Assembly (NCBI GenBank): GCA_047618565.1
Contig: JBLHKW010000073.1
Location: 1 to 23,763 of the forward strand
Length of the DNA stretch: 23,763 bases
Direction: 5' to 3'
Source of the DNA: JBLHKW01 sp047618565
Lineage (GTDB): Bacteria > Planctomycetota > UBA1135 > GCA-002686595
In this document: in pieces, positions 1 to 7,962 of the stretch
Layout of the letters: each line of letters opens with the position of its first letter
Position numbering within the stretch: the first letter of the stretch is position 1
The notes under the pieces: model-generated
Told to the model about the DNA's origin: nothing
Seen by the model: only the letters and a program-made list of their open reading frames with translations
Databases searched by the model: none
Made by a program: the position numbers and the translations under genes

Positions 1-1
1 G

Positions 2-478
2 CCCGACGACAAGCGCGGTAAAAAGTTCCTGGAGTTCCTGCAGCGGCGCGCATCGGTCGAGGTCGGTCGACGGGGCCTGCCGCCCGGCGTGACTCCCGAA
101 CAATGGCGCGCCATCTGGGACCTGCCCGGCGACGAGTTCTTCGAGGCCATCATGGAACTGCGCGAGGCCCACCCGACCCTGGCCATGCCGCCCAGCGTTG
201 CCAACGATGACGCGCGCACCGGTCGACCCGGCCGCCCGCGCCACTCCGATGCCAAGCGCCACCTGATCCGCGCCGGCCGCCGCCTACCCGCCGACCGCAT
301 CGAGCTCTCTGGCTACAACTCGCTCGAACGTCGCGACGAGATCCAGAGCCGCCGCCGCAAACGCGTCGAGCGCGTGCTACGCGACGAGAGCCTGCTGACC
401 GAAGCCGAGCTCGACGAACTCGCAGACCTGCCCGATGCCGCCTTCCTGGACAAGGTACGCGCGAAGATGTTCGAGTGA
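2..478 (+). CDS. Partial hypothetical protein (C-terminal part, cut by the left edge)
   Basis: The frame is open from base 2 to a TGA at 476-478, so the gene probably begins outside the window. A GTG at 89 could serve as an internal start, but the codons before it read as ordinary protein (PDDKRGKKFLEFLQ...). The visible 158 residues are hydrophilic and charged. They contain an Arg/Lys-rich middle (GRPGRPRHSDAKRH, then RRDEIQSRRRKRVERV) and two similar acidic modules: one near WDLPGDEFFEAIMEL, and one at the C-terminus, LADLPDAAFLDKVRAKMFE. Both share a 'DLPxxxFxxxI/V' pattern, so a degenerate internal repeat is possible. There is no signal peptide or membrane segment in the visible part. I do not recognise the family. 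A nucleic-acid-binding role would be a guess from the basic stretch only. Confidence 0.6.
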   Translation, partial: PDDKRGKKFLEFLQRRASVEVGRRGLPPGVTPEQWRAIWDLPGDEFFEAIMELREAHPTLAMPPSVANDDARTGRPGRPRHSDAKRHLIRAGRRLPADRIELSGYNSLERRDEIQSRRRKRVERVLRDESLLTEAELDELADLPDAAFLDKVRAKMFE

Positions 479-556
479 AGTGCGGGCAGTAGGGCGGCCT
501 CGCTCGCCTGGGCGCCGCGTGCGGGCAGACCTTACCGGGTGCGCGCAAGCCGTACG

Positions 557-1612
557 CTACTGAAGGATCTTGCCGCCGGGGAAGAACTCCTCCCAGGCCT
601 TGATGACGGAAGGCAGATACGAGAAGCGCTTCAGGCGAACGGTCTGCTCAGCTTCGAGGGTCTTGCCGGAGACAGGGTCGAAGCGCTGGCCGCCCTTGGT
701 GACGAGGGCGCCGTCCTTGAAGGCGAGGTCGAGCACCTGTCCGTCGAGACGGCGGTCGTAGACCAGGGCCGATGAAGAGCGTCGGTCCCAGACGAAGGCG
801 ACGGGGACTTCGGAGACGTCCGCCTGGACGACGCCCTCGCGTTGCAATCGCGCGATGGACACCATGACGGCATCGCCCCATGCGCGGGCGCCGATGCCGA
901 GCGGCTCGGCGCGTTCGTTCTTGCCGGACTTCATGTGGTGCGAGGTGAAGTGCCAGGCGGTGCGCTCGATCGGCGGGAGGTCGAGCACCTGGGTCTTAGG
1001 GTGCAGCTTCTTCCAGGTGCCGAAGTCGACAAAGACGCTGGGCACGAGCTCGAGGTGCTTGCCGGATTGGTCACCATGCAGGGCCTCGCCGCTGATCTGG
1101 CTCCAGAGCGAGTTGGTCTCGCTGTCCCACATGATGAGGTTGCCCTCGAGCAGGCGCCCCGAGACGCCCAGGGTGACCGCGTCGCCCTCGACCTTGCCGG
1201 CATAGACCATGCCGGTGAACGTGACGGGTCACCAGTTGACGGCGAAGGGCTCCTCGCCGAGTCGGTCGTTGATGATCTCGCGCTGGGGTCCGCCGAGGAC
1301 CTTGAGCGGGTAGGCGCGAGCGACGCCGTTGGCGGCCAGGCCGATCACCAGGTCCGTGTCCGCGACCGCGTTCTTCAGGGCGTCGAGGTCGACCATGGGC
1401 GCCTCGACGATGGGGGTGTTCTTCTGGTCGACGACCTGGCGGCCGGGGGCGTTGTCGCCCCAGTCCGGCGTGCGGCCGCGCTCTTCCCAGTCGCGGTCGC
1501 CGGTGAACGGCGCGGGTTCATCCCCCTGGGGGACACGTGGACCCGCAGTCGAGGCTTCGGGGAGTGCGAGCAATACGAGCGGCAGGTAACCGGCGAGGAG
1601 GCGGTTCGACAT
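557..1612 (-). CDS. Secreted DUF3179-domain protein, probable selenoprotein (in-frame TGA = Sec128)
   Basis: Read through one in-frame TGA (1231-1229), this is a 351-residue protein ending at TAG 557. The ATG at 1612 has a good ribosome site, AAGGA at 1623-1619, spacing 6. Residues 1-23 are a signal peptide (cut near STA/GP), so the product is exported. The rest matches DUF3179. Before the TGA comes the module ARAYPLKVL...REIINDRLGEEPFAVNW. After it come PVTFTGMVYAG, then VSGRLLEGNLIMWDSETNSLWSQ and ISGEALHG. In family members the corresponding stretch reads like VTFCPLCxxA...VSGxLxxxxLVMYDRxTxSWWQQ...TGEAIVG, so the TGA falls on the first conserved Cys of the CP motif. Both halves are intact and in the same frame, with no other stop or frameshift. 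A SECIS-like hairpin follows directly. The biochemical role of DUF3179 is not known to me; a redox role of the Cys/Sec is inference. The alternative is a pseudogene with one nonsense mutation. Confidence 0.85.
1197..1215 (-). promoter_or_regulatory. Candidate bacterial SECIS hairpin downstream of the TGA
   Basis: On the minus strand, CCGGCAU (1215-1209) pairs perfectly with AUGCCGG (1203-1197) around a five-base loop GGUCU (1208-1204). The first loop base is 21 nt after the UGA codon. Known bacterial SECIS elements lie immediately after the UGA, with a short stem and a G in a small apical loop. The E. coli fdhF element also carries GGUCU in its apical loop, 18 nt after its UGA. The bulged U of the E. 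coli stem is not visible here. The hairpin lies in coding sequence, as expected for bacteria. Confidence 0.7.
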
Positions 1613-1799
1613 GGTGAATCCTTAATGGTGGGCGGAACCCCTTGACCTTCGTTCGAGGCTCGCGAGCGTGACGGGCAATCCTCGACTTTCGAGTTCGCGG
1701 GTCGGCGACGATTCTGGCACAGGTCGTTCTCTCGGACCATAAATTGGGTTCAAGTAGGCGCTGCCCGTCTCCCCCGTGTCTGCCAGGAGCAGAGTCCGC
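1613..1799. other. Intergenic region between divergent genes
   Basis: This 187-base spacer separates the start of the DUF3179 gene (minus) from the GDPD-like gene (plus), and must hold both promoters. Apart from AAGGA for the minus gene (1623-1619) and AGGAG for the plus gene (1785-1789), I see no convincing -35/-10 pair or operator. Confidence 0.4.
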
Positions 1800-2828
1800 A
1801 TGTTCCGAAAGCTAACTGCCGCCACCCTCGTTCTGACCGCATTGACTCTCCTCTCTTATCTGGGGTGGACATTGTCGCAGCACCCGGAGGAGCTCGTCGA
1901 GCGCGCCTTACCCGGCCTGCCGCTGCTCCTGGTCCTCGTGGTCGACGGGCTCGTGGCGCGTTACCTGTGCTCCAGCAAGCCCTGGTCGTACAGGCGGCTC
2001 GTGCCGATCTTCCTGTTGCTTGTAACGAGCGTCGGGATGGCCAGCTACGCAGTTGCGGTCGTGTACGTGGACCACATGCTCGCGGAGCGTACCCATGAGG
2101 GAGTTGTGAATGACTGTCACAAGGTGTGGGCAGCGCGCGGGCTCGTGCGCGAGGGACCGAACATCACGCGCAACGGAACGCAGAATTCGATCGAAAGCAT
2201 CCAGCTGGCCTTCGACGAGGGGGCGCAGGGCACGGAGGTCGACGTTTTCTTCGACACAGAGATGGGGCACTTCATCGTCTCCCATGACCGGCCGTACAAC
2301 CTGAAGAACGGCGAGCTGTTGACCCTAGCGGCGCTACTCAAGGCGACCGGCGCCGACGGCGCCTTCTGGCTCGACTTCAAGAAGCTGCGCATGCTCGACG
2401 ACGCAGGCCTGGCCGCAGCGGTGGCAGAACTCGAGGAGTTGACGCTCATGGGCGGCCTCAAGCAGAGGTTCTACGTCGAGGGCGAGGACCCCATCAACCT
2501 GTCCGCTTTCCGCGACGCCGGTTTCAAGACGATCCTCGACACGCACCCGTTGCCCGACTCAAACTTCGTCACACCGGGCCTCATCAACCTGTACAAGCTG
2601 CTGTTCTACTTCGGGGACTTCACGGTCATGGGCATGAACTACGGCATGCTGGACGACCCGATCTACGGTGCGCGCACGCGCCAGTCCCTGGGCACGATCC
2701 CGGTCTTCATCTACCACGTGGACGACGACGCGAGCGTTCTGGACGAACTGACGCACCTGGAAGCGGTGCGCGTGATCCTGGTCAAGAACCATAGCGTCAA
2801 CCGCTACGACCTGAGCGGTTGCCCGTAA
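1800..2828 (+). CDS. Membrane protein with glycerophosphodiester phosphodiesterase-like (PLC-like) domain
   Basis: The product is 342 residues. I chose ATG 1800 because AGGAG lies 10 bases upstream; an in-frame GTG at 1776 would add eight residues without a better site. Three hydrophobic helices come first (about residues 5-25, 38-56 and 68-90). A catalytic-type domain follows from about residue 105. It shows the GDPD/PLC-like TIM-barrel signature: NSIESIQLAFDEGAQGTEVDV (the usual 'N(T/S)..AF..GA...E.DV' metal and substrate region) and then FIVSHDRPYNL with the second His (SHD). The first motif, normally HRG, reads ARG (VWAARGLV), so the first catalytic His is absent. Later strands (FWLDFKK, FYVEGEDP, PVFIYHVDD) fit the barrel. 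Activity on glycerophosphodiesters is therefore uncertain. It may be a divergent or inactive member, anchored with its domain probably outside the cytoplasm. Confidence 0.75.
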   Translation: MFRKLTAATLVLTALTLLSYLGWTLSQHPEELVERALPGLPLLLVLVVDGLVARYLCSSKPWSYRRLVPIFLLLVTSVGMASYAVAVVYVDHMLAERTHEGVVNDCHKVWAARGLVREGPNITRNGTQNSIESIQLAFDEGAQGTEVDVFFDTEMGHFIVSHDRPYNLKNGELLTLAALLKATGADGAFWLDFKKLRMLDDAGLAAAVAELEELTLMGGLKQRFYVEGEDPINLSAFRDAGFKTILDTHPLPDSNFVTPGLINLYKLLFYFGDFTVMGMNYGMLDDPIYGARTRQSLGTIPVFIYHVDDDASVLDELTHLEAVRVILVKNHSVNRYDLSGCP

Positions 2829-2983
2829 TACGGTGCCAGGATCAATCTCGCACCAATCTGATCCGGAGTCGCTCGTCTCGAGAGTCCCTCCACTACCGAA
2901 CCACGTAGCCATCGTCCACGGGCCGCACGCGAGACGAACGAACCAGGATCAAGTTGGTGCGAGATCGATCCTGGCGCCGTATT
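2827..2983. repeat. REP/BIME-like inverted repeat, 54-base arms
   Basis: Bases 2827-2880 and the reverse complement of 2930-2983 match at 46 of 54 positions, around a 49-base centre. Both outer ends read AATACGGyGCCAGGATC. Each arm can also fold on itself: in the right arm CCAGGATC and GATCCTGG pair around 16 bases, and in the left arm only GGATC/GATCC does. Two hairpin units in inverted orientation between the stop codons of convergent genes is the arrangement of REP pairs (BIMEs) mobilised by RAYT transposases. It could also act as a bidirectional terminator, but there is no U-tract and the arms are far longer than a terminator needs. No transposase gene is present nearby. Confidence 0.75.
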
Positions 2984-4060
2984 TCAGAACAAACCTAGCT
3001 CGTCGATCATTTCGGTCAGCCTGGTCTGCACGAACTCGGGTGTGAGCTTTGCGAACCACTCGCCGTCGTCGACACCCGGCGTCAGCTTGTAGCTGATGCG
3101 GTCCCATTCTTCGTACGTCATGCCCATGGCGTCGCCGGAGTCCACCGCGCGGAAACGTGGGTTGTTCCAGGGCACCCAGCCGCGCTTGTTGCTGACCGGG
3201 GATACGACGGCGAATGCTGGCAGGTCCAGGGACTGGGCTACGTGGCGCGGGCCGGTGTCGTTGCCCAGGTACAGGGTGCAGTGTGAGAACACGGTCCCGA
3301 GCTCGCGGATGCTGCGTGTGCGGATGTCGTCGAAGACGGACGGGTGACGGTCTTCGGGCAGCAGGGACTTCAGGCGCTTGCTGTACTGCTCCTCGCCCGG
3401 TCCGAAGAAGACGTAGATCTGCGCGTCGAACTCGTCGATGAGCCAACTTGCCAGCCGTGCGAAATGCTCCAGGGGCCATTGCTTGTAGTCGTCCCGTGAG
3501 TTGACGCCCAGGGCGACGATCGGGCGCGTCATGTCCACGCCAGCGGTCTCGAGGAGCTCGCGCCCGGCCTGCACTTCGGCGTCGTCCAGCCAGAGGTGGT
3601 ATGAGCGGCTCTCGATCTCGATGCCGAGCGGTACGAGCAGGTTGAAGCGGTCGTCGATCGTATCGCATTCGCCGGAGGCTTGCGGCTGGCTGTGGAACAC
3701 GACGTTGTCCGTGTGCGCCAGGCTCCAGGGGAAGGTGTCCATCCCCACGCGGCGCGACGACAGGGAGCAAAGGCAGCTCATGAGGCCGATCAGCTGGCCC
3801 TGCACATTGACGATCACGTCGTACTTCTTGGCGCGCAGACGCCTCAAGAAGTTGAACATGTAGAGCACGTTGTTGCGACGCGCCTGGACGAGCACGATGA
3901 CCTCGTCGATGTTCGGGTTCCCGTCGACCACGCCGCGGCAGTGGTCCATGGTCAGCATGTCGACACGCGCGTCCGGGTGGCTCGCGTTGAGGGCGTTGCA
4001 GAGCGCCGTCGATAGCATCACGTCGCCGATGTCGCGCGTCTGTATGACCAGGTATCTCAT
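2984..4060 (-). CDS. Glycosyltransferase family 9 (ADP-heptose:LPS heptosyltransferase-like)
   Basis: The product is 358 residues. The frame is open further upstream, but the protein-like sequence begins at MRYLVIQTRDIGDVMLSTAL, the standard GT9 N-terminus, so ATG at 4060 is the start. The extension would run into the divergent gene. The N-terminal Rossmann half carries the IGDVMLST loop. The C-terminal donor-binding half has IVALGVNSRDDYKQWPLEHF and the GT9 signature GNDTGPRHVAQ at about residues 266-276. These enzymes transfer heptose or a related sugar from ADP- or NDP-sugar onto LPS core in the cytoplasm. The last part (FAVVSPVSNKRGWVPWNNPRF) differs from typical WaaC/WaaF, so the exact sugar cannot be told. 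It is divergent from another GT9 gene at 4214, with 153 bases between, suggesting a shared envelope-glycan role. Confidence 0.88.
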   Translation of the reverse strand: MRYLVIQTRDIGDVMLSTALCNALNASHPDARVDMLTMDHCRGVVDGNPNIDEVIVLVQARRNNVLYMFNFLRRLRAKKYDVIVNVQGQLIGLMSCLCSLSSRRVGMDTFPWSLAHTDNVVFHSQPQASGECDTIDDRFNLLVPLGIEIESRSYHLWLDDAEVQAGRELLETAGVDMTRPIVALGVNSRDDYKQWPLEHFARLASWLIDEFDAQIYVFFGPGEEQYSKRLKSLLPEDRHPSVFDDIRTRSIRELGTVFSHCTLYLGNDTGPRHVAQSLDLPAFAVVSPVSNKRGWVPWNNPRFRAVDSGDAMGMTYEEWDRISYKLTPGVDDGEWFAKLTPEFVQTRLTEMIDELGLF

Positions 4061-4213
4061 CTCGACGTCGGCGCGCCGCCCCGGACTCCGGCGCGAGCGC
4101 TCGACCACGGTACGCACGGTACGGGCTGGGAACGCGAAAAACAGTACGCGGGGACCGGTGTTTCGATCCCATACGGGTGCTCGCCGCCCCCAACCTGCTA
4201 TCCTCTTGCGCCC

Positions 4214-5200
4214 ATGCCCGCAGAGCCGCGTTCCATCTGTATCGTCAAGCTCGGCGCGATCGGCGATGTGGTCAATAGCTTGCCCTTCGTCTGCCGCCTG
4301 AGGGCTGGCTTTCCCGCTGCTCGCATCACCTGGGCCATCGCGCCCCTGGCGCACCAGCTGGTCAGCGGCCACGACGCCGTGGACGAGTTTCTGGTGATCG
4401 ACGTGAAGTGCCGCTCGACGTTGTTGGGCAAGGCGCGCGAGCTACGACGTGCCCGATTCGACCTGGTGATCGACCTTCAGCGCATCCTGAAGAGCGGGCT
4501 GATCACGCGCGTCACCGGTGCACCTCGCCGGCTCGGGTTCGACCGTGCGCGCTGCAAGGAGCTGAGCTGGCTCTTGACCAATGACCGTATCCCGCCCAGG
4601 TCCGACCCGGGGGTGACTGTCGAGCAGTACCTGGAGTTCGCAGATCATCTGGGCCTGCCGCAGTGCGAGCCCGAATGGCGCCTGCCGCGGGACGATTGGG
4701 CCGGTGACGCGCCGCGAGTGTGCCTGAACATCGGGGCCAGCAAGCCCGCCAATCAGTGGCCCGTGGCGCACTGGGCTGAACTCGCGCAAGGATTGGCGCA
4801 GGATATCCCTGCGAGCCGCATCGCCCTGACCGGAGGCCCCCAGGACCGCGCCCTGGCCGACGAGATCCTGCGCGACGGACCGCATGGCATGCTCGATACG
4901 GTCGGAATGCTGTCCCTGCGCGAGTCCGCGGGCCTGATCGCGGCCAGCTCGGTCTTCGTCGGCGGCGACACCGGGCCGATGCACATGGCGGTGGCTGTCG
5001 GGACTCCGCTGGTGGCGCTGTTCGGTGCCGCCGACCCGGAACGTACGGGCCCGTTTCGGTCGCCGCAGTCCGTGATCTACGAGCCCGCGGAATGCTCGCC
5101 GTGCCGCCAGCGCAGCTGCACGGTCGCGGGCCATCCATGCATGACAGGCATCGGCCCACAGCGCGTGCTCGAGGCCGTGCGTTCCCGCGCCAGAGCCTGA
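4214..5200 (+). CDS. Glycosyltransferase family 9 (heptosyltransferase I/II-like)
   Basis: The product is 328 residues from ATG 4214 to TGA. The N-terminus ICIVKLGAIGDVVNSLPF is the GT9 acceptor-domain signature. DLVIDLQRILKSGLITRVTG follows, matching the 'D..iD.q...kS' region of WaaC-type enzymes. The C-terminal half has VCLNIGASKPANQWPVAHW and GGDTGPMHMAVAVGTPLVAL (from residue 250), the donor-binding motif. It ends in a Cys-rich stretch (ECSPCRQRSCTVAGHPCM), seen in many GT9 proteins. It is probably cytoplasmic and adds a heptose-like sugar to lipid A core or another surface glycan. It resembles classical heptosyltransferases more than its divergent neighbour does. It is convergent with the LTA-synthase-like gene, whose stop is 21 bases away; no terminator is apparent between them. 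Confidence 0.9.
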   Translation: MPAEPRSICIVKLGAIGDVVNSLPFVCRLRAGFPAARITWAIAPLAHQLVSGHDAVDEFLVIDVKCRSTLLGKARELRRARFDLVIDLQRILKSGLITRVTGAPRRLGFDRARCKELSWLLTNDRIPPRSDPGVTVEQYLEFADHLGLPQCEPEWRLPRDDWAGDAPRVCLNIGASKPANQWPVAHWAELAQGLAQDIPASRIALTGGPQDRALADEILRDGPHGMLDTVGMLSLRESAGLIAASSVFVGGDTGPMHMAVAVGTPLVALFGAADPERTGPFRSPQSVIYEPAECSPCRQRSCTVAGHPCMTGIGPQRVLEAVRSRARA

Positions 5201-5221
5201 GGCCTCAGCCGCAGCAAGCCT

Positions 5222-7195
5222 TCATTCGGCAGCGGCGCGTGTGCGGTAGAGCTGCTTCTTGTACAGCCATGACGGCAGGAGCGCGTGGGCCAGGGCGCAC
5301 TTCGCAAGTGACGGATCCGTGTCGACGGGTTGGAGTTCACCGCCCGTGTACAGGAACTGCCGCGGCTCGAGGTGCGGCTGCAGGACGACCACGTCGTTCC
5401 CGTTCATGAAGGCTTGATTCTGGCCGTACTGCATGATCGCGCGCCCCGGATGGTCATCCGGAAGGCGCGTCAGGTCGAATCCGACCATGGGGTGCTCGCC
5501 GGAGACGCCCATCAATGAGAGTAAGGTCGGCGCCAGGTCCACATGGCTGACGATGCGCTCATCGACGCGCGGTTCGACGCCAGGGCCGAGGATCACGCCC
5601 GGGATGTGGAAGCGTTCGACCGGGACCAGCTCCGCGCCGAAGACGCGCGAGTCGTGATCCGCAACCACCAGGAACAGGGTGTTGTCCCAGTAGGGCGCCT
5701 GGCGCGCCTTCTCGAAGAAACCGCGCAGCGCATGGTCTGCGTAGCGAACGGCGTTCGAGACGGTCGCTTGCGGCTCGTCGAAAAGTTCGATACGGCCCTC
5801 CGGGAACTCGAAGGGGGAGTGGTTCGTGACCGAGAAGACGAGCGAGAAGAACGGAGCATCGCCGTTCGCGAGGAAGGTCTCGTGCGCCTTGGCGAAGATG
5901 TCCTCGTCGCACACGCCCCATGAACCGCGGAAGACCGGATCGTCGAAGTCGGCCTCGTCAACGATCTCGTCAAACCCGTTGCCGCTGAAGAAGCTGCGCA
6001 TGTTGTCGAAGTCTGCCAGCCCCCCGTAGACGAACTGGGTCTTGAAGCCCTTGGCCTTCAGGAATGACGCCAGCGTGAAGAAGCCGCGCTGCGACTTCCC
6101 GAGTTTCAGCACGGACCTCGCCGGAGTCGGCAGGAATCCGGCGACCACCGCCTCGAGCCCGCGCGCGGAGCGCGTGCCGGTCGAATACAGCCGGTTGAAC
6201 CACCAGCCCTCGTCGCGCAGAGAGTCCAGGAATGACGTGACCGGCTGACCGCCGAGGGCGCCCACGTAGCGCGCACCCAGGCTCTCTTCCAGGATGATGA
6301 CCAGGTTGAGCGGGCGCTCCCTTTGCTGGGTCGCCTCCTGCCAGTGCAGCGTGGGTGTCTCGGGATCGACAAAGGCGTCCCCATCGACCGTGAACATGCG
6401 CGCCTTGACCTCGTCGATCAGCTCGTCGTCACTCGCGAGATGGCCGTAGACCTCGCCCGCGTCGGCCTCATCCTTGAGTCGATAGAGGGCGTACAGAACC
6501 GAGTAGCCCGAGCTCAGGCAGAGGTCATTGACCAGGTGGTCGTTGCTGAACGACACCGTGCTCGGGTTGGCCGGGCGGTGCCCAACGCTCGAGCGTGCGC
6601 CCAGGAAGAGCAGCGGCAACGTCAGCAGGCCGAGCAGGATCCGGCGCACCGGCCCGGTGGGGCGGTAGGAGCTGAGGACGCGACCGAAGGCCTTCCATCC
6701 GAACCAGAGCGTGGCCAGCGAAGCGACCGTGACCAGGGCGAGTTGCAGCTTGTAACCCGTCAACAGCATCGAGACGACCTCGTCCGGATGGCTGAAGTAC
6801 TCGAAGAACAGGCGGTTGGGGCGCGAGTCGTACTCGTGGATGAAGCCCGGCGTGGCGGCTTCGAGGAACAGGAAGTACAGGAACCAGGCCACCAGGTAGA
6901 CGCGCAACGCGGCGCGCCAGACGCGCCCGATTCCGTTGTCGCCCGAGAGCACCAGCGTGAACAGGACTGCCGGCAACAGCAGGTGGCACAGGGCCACGAG
7001 GTCCATGCGCAGTCCGTTGATCAGCACGGGGCCGAAGCCGTCGACCTCTTGAACCCGCTCGAGCTGCCAGCCGACGAGTGCGATGCGCACGACGGTCAGG
7101 GCCGCCAGGAGCAGGGCCAGGAAGAGCAGTGGCGCGGCGAGCGGGCCATACCTGCGGCTCGGTGACTCTTGGAGTTCGGCCTCTCGGGAATTCAT
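5222..7195 (-). CDS. LTA synthase / MdoB-like membrane phosphoglycerol transferase (sulfatase superfamily)
   Basis: The product is 657 residues. The N-terminal third has about five membrane helices (roughly 18-42, 58-84, 93-113, 145-168, 185-202). A large alkaline-phosphatase/sulfatase-fold domain follows: LNLVIILEESLGARYVGALGG (metal-binding Glu), FNRLYSTGTRSARGLEAV (nucleophile loop), NHSPFEFP, VVADHDSR and the metal-site stretch SHVDLAPTLLSLMGV. Enzymes of this family move phosphoglycerol or phosphoethanolamine-type groups onto surface glycans in the periplasm. In proteobacterial members the loop reads TGTRTVRGLEA with Thr as nucleophile; here that Thr is Ser343. This may change the chemistry. 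The start is ATG 7195 with no Shine-Dalgarno; TATAAC lies just before it, so a leaderless message is possible but unproven. With two GT9 genes beside it, it probably decorates LPS or a periplasmic glucan. Confidence 0.88.
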   Translation of the reverse strand: MNSREAELQESPSRRYGPLAAPLLFLALLLAALTVVRIALVGWQLERVQEVDGFGPVLINGLRMDLVALCHLLLPAVLFTLVLSGDNGIGRVWRAALRVYLVAWFLYFLFLEAATPGFIHEYDSRPNRLFFEYFSHPDEVVSMLLTGYKLQLALVTVASLATLWFGWKAFGRVLSSYRPTGPVRRILLGLLTLPLLFLGARSSVGHRPANPSTVSFSNDHLVNDLCLSSGYSVLYALYRLKDEADAGEVYGHLASDDELIDEVKARMFTVDGDAFVDPETPTLHWQEATQQRERPLNLVIILEESLGARYVGALGGQPVTSFLDSLRDEGWWFNRLYSTGTRSARGLEAVVAGFLPTPARSVLKLGKSQRGFFTLASFLKAKGFKTQFVYGGLADFDNMRSFFSGNGFDEIVDEADFDDPVFRGSWGVCDEDIFAKAHETFLANGDAPFFSLVFSVTNHSPFEFPEGRIELFDEPQATVSNAVRYADHALRGFFEKARQAPYWDNTLFLVVADHDSRVFGAELVPVERFHIPGVILGPGVEPRVDERIVSHVDLAPTLLSLMGVSGEHPMVGFDLTRLPDDHPGRAIMQYGQNQAFMNGNDVVVLQPHLEPRQFLYTGGELQPVDTDPSLAKCALAHALLPSWLYKKQLYRTRAAAE

Positions 7196-7312
7196 GTTAT
7201 AGGGCTTGTGGGGAGTCGCGCGGCGGGCGTGGCGCGGCGAGTGTCGCCTGCGCCAGCGCGGATCTCAAGGCTCGCGGCGAGCCGCGCTCCAGGGCCACCT
7301 GCTCGCCAAGTG

Positions 7313-7330
7313 GAAATACGGTGTCAGGAC
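7313..7330 (+). repeat. Possible solo REP-like end related to the repeat at 2827
   Basis: GAAATACGGTGTCAGGAC here resembles the outer ends of the 2827-2983 inverted repeat (GAAATACGGCGCCAGGAT on the minus strand from 2985). It differs at three of 18 positions. The similarity stops after these bases and no partner arm is present, so it may be a decayed copy or chance. Confidence 0.35.
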
Positions 7331-7621
7331 AACTTTCGCTGCCCCGCGACCCGTCGATCGTGCCACCTGGCTGCTTGCTCTCGACGTGACCCCGTACGGT
7401 GCAGATATCCAGCCGAAGCTCAGCTCGCGCGGGAACGACAGCTCGCACCGGGCCATGCACCTGGCTTCACGGCCGAGCATCGTACCGGCACGAGCTGCGG
7501 GCCCACTCTCTGTCCCTGGACGCGTACGTTGAGGGACTGAATCCGGCGCTGGACAAGATCCAGGAGCTGGTGCGCAACGTGGACGACGACTGAGACTGAC
7601 TGAAGAGTCCGTCGGTCTCGA

Positions 7622-7962
7622 TCAGCTCAGCGTGCCACGCCGGCGCAGTACGAAAGCACCACCGATCGCCTGGACCAGCACCAGGAGTGCCATGCTACCC
7701 GCGCCGAGCGCGGGCGCCGCGGCCGTGATCTTGAAGCGTTGTCGCTGGCCGAGCCAGCCACGCAGACGTCTCCGAAGACGTCCACCGCAATGCCCGATGG
7801 CTCACTCAGCATGTTGCCGGCTCCATCACCGGTGGCGTCGAGGGTCTTGGTGATCGCTCCGCCGACCCAGTGGAGGACGCTGAACTCGGGTGACACCCGT
7901 CCTTGCCGAAAGACGCCGATTGCGCATGATGGTGGGACGTTCGAGCTGCATCGCTCGTTCGT
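7622..7962 (-). pseudogene. Remnant of an NHL-repeat (beta-propeller) protein, frameshifted, with C-terminal membrane anchor
   Basis: On the minus strand the frame reads VLHWVGGAITKTLDATGD, then GNMLSEPSGIAVDVFGDVCV and AGSASDNA. This is the repeat pattern of secreted NHL beta-propeller proteins (GGAIT.iiDatGDG.g..l..P.GiAVD..GnvyV.g..SDNvFrI). At about 7735-7739 the frame is lost. One added base after SDNA gives FKITAAAPALGAG, then a hydrophobic helix (SMALLVLVQAIGGAFVL) and RRRGTLS with TGA at 7624-7622, a membrane-anchor tail. Only about one repeat remains and there is no signal peptide or credible start, so this is the 3' remnant of a longer gene broken by truncation plus a single-base deletion. 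Confidence 0.7.

Noticed and set aside
1229..1231. TGA of the DUF3179 gene as an ordinary nonsense mutation (pseudogene) or sequencing error
   Set aside because: Not excluded, but the position exactly on the conserved Cys, the intact frame after it and the SECIS-like hairpin make Sec the better explanation.
4061..4372. Upstream extension of the minus-strand GT9 frame
   Set aside because: It overlaps the divergent GT9 gene at 4214 and is not protein-family-like; homology begins at MRYLVIQ.
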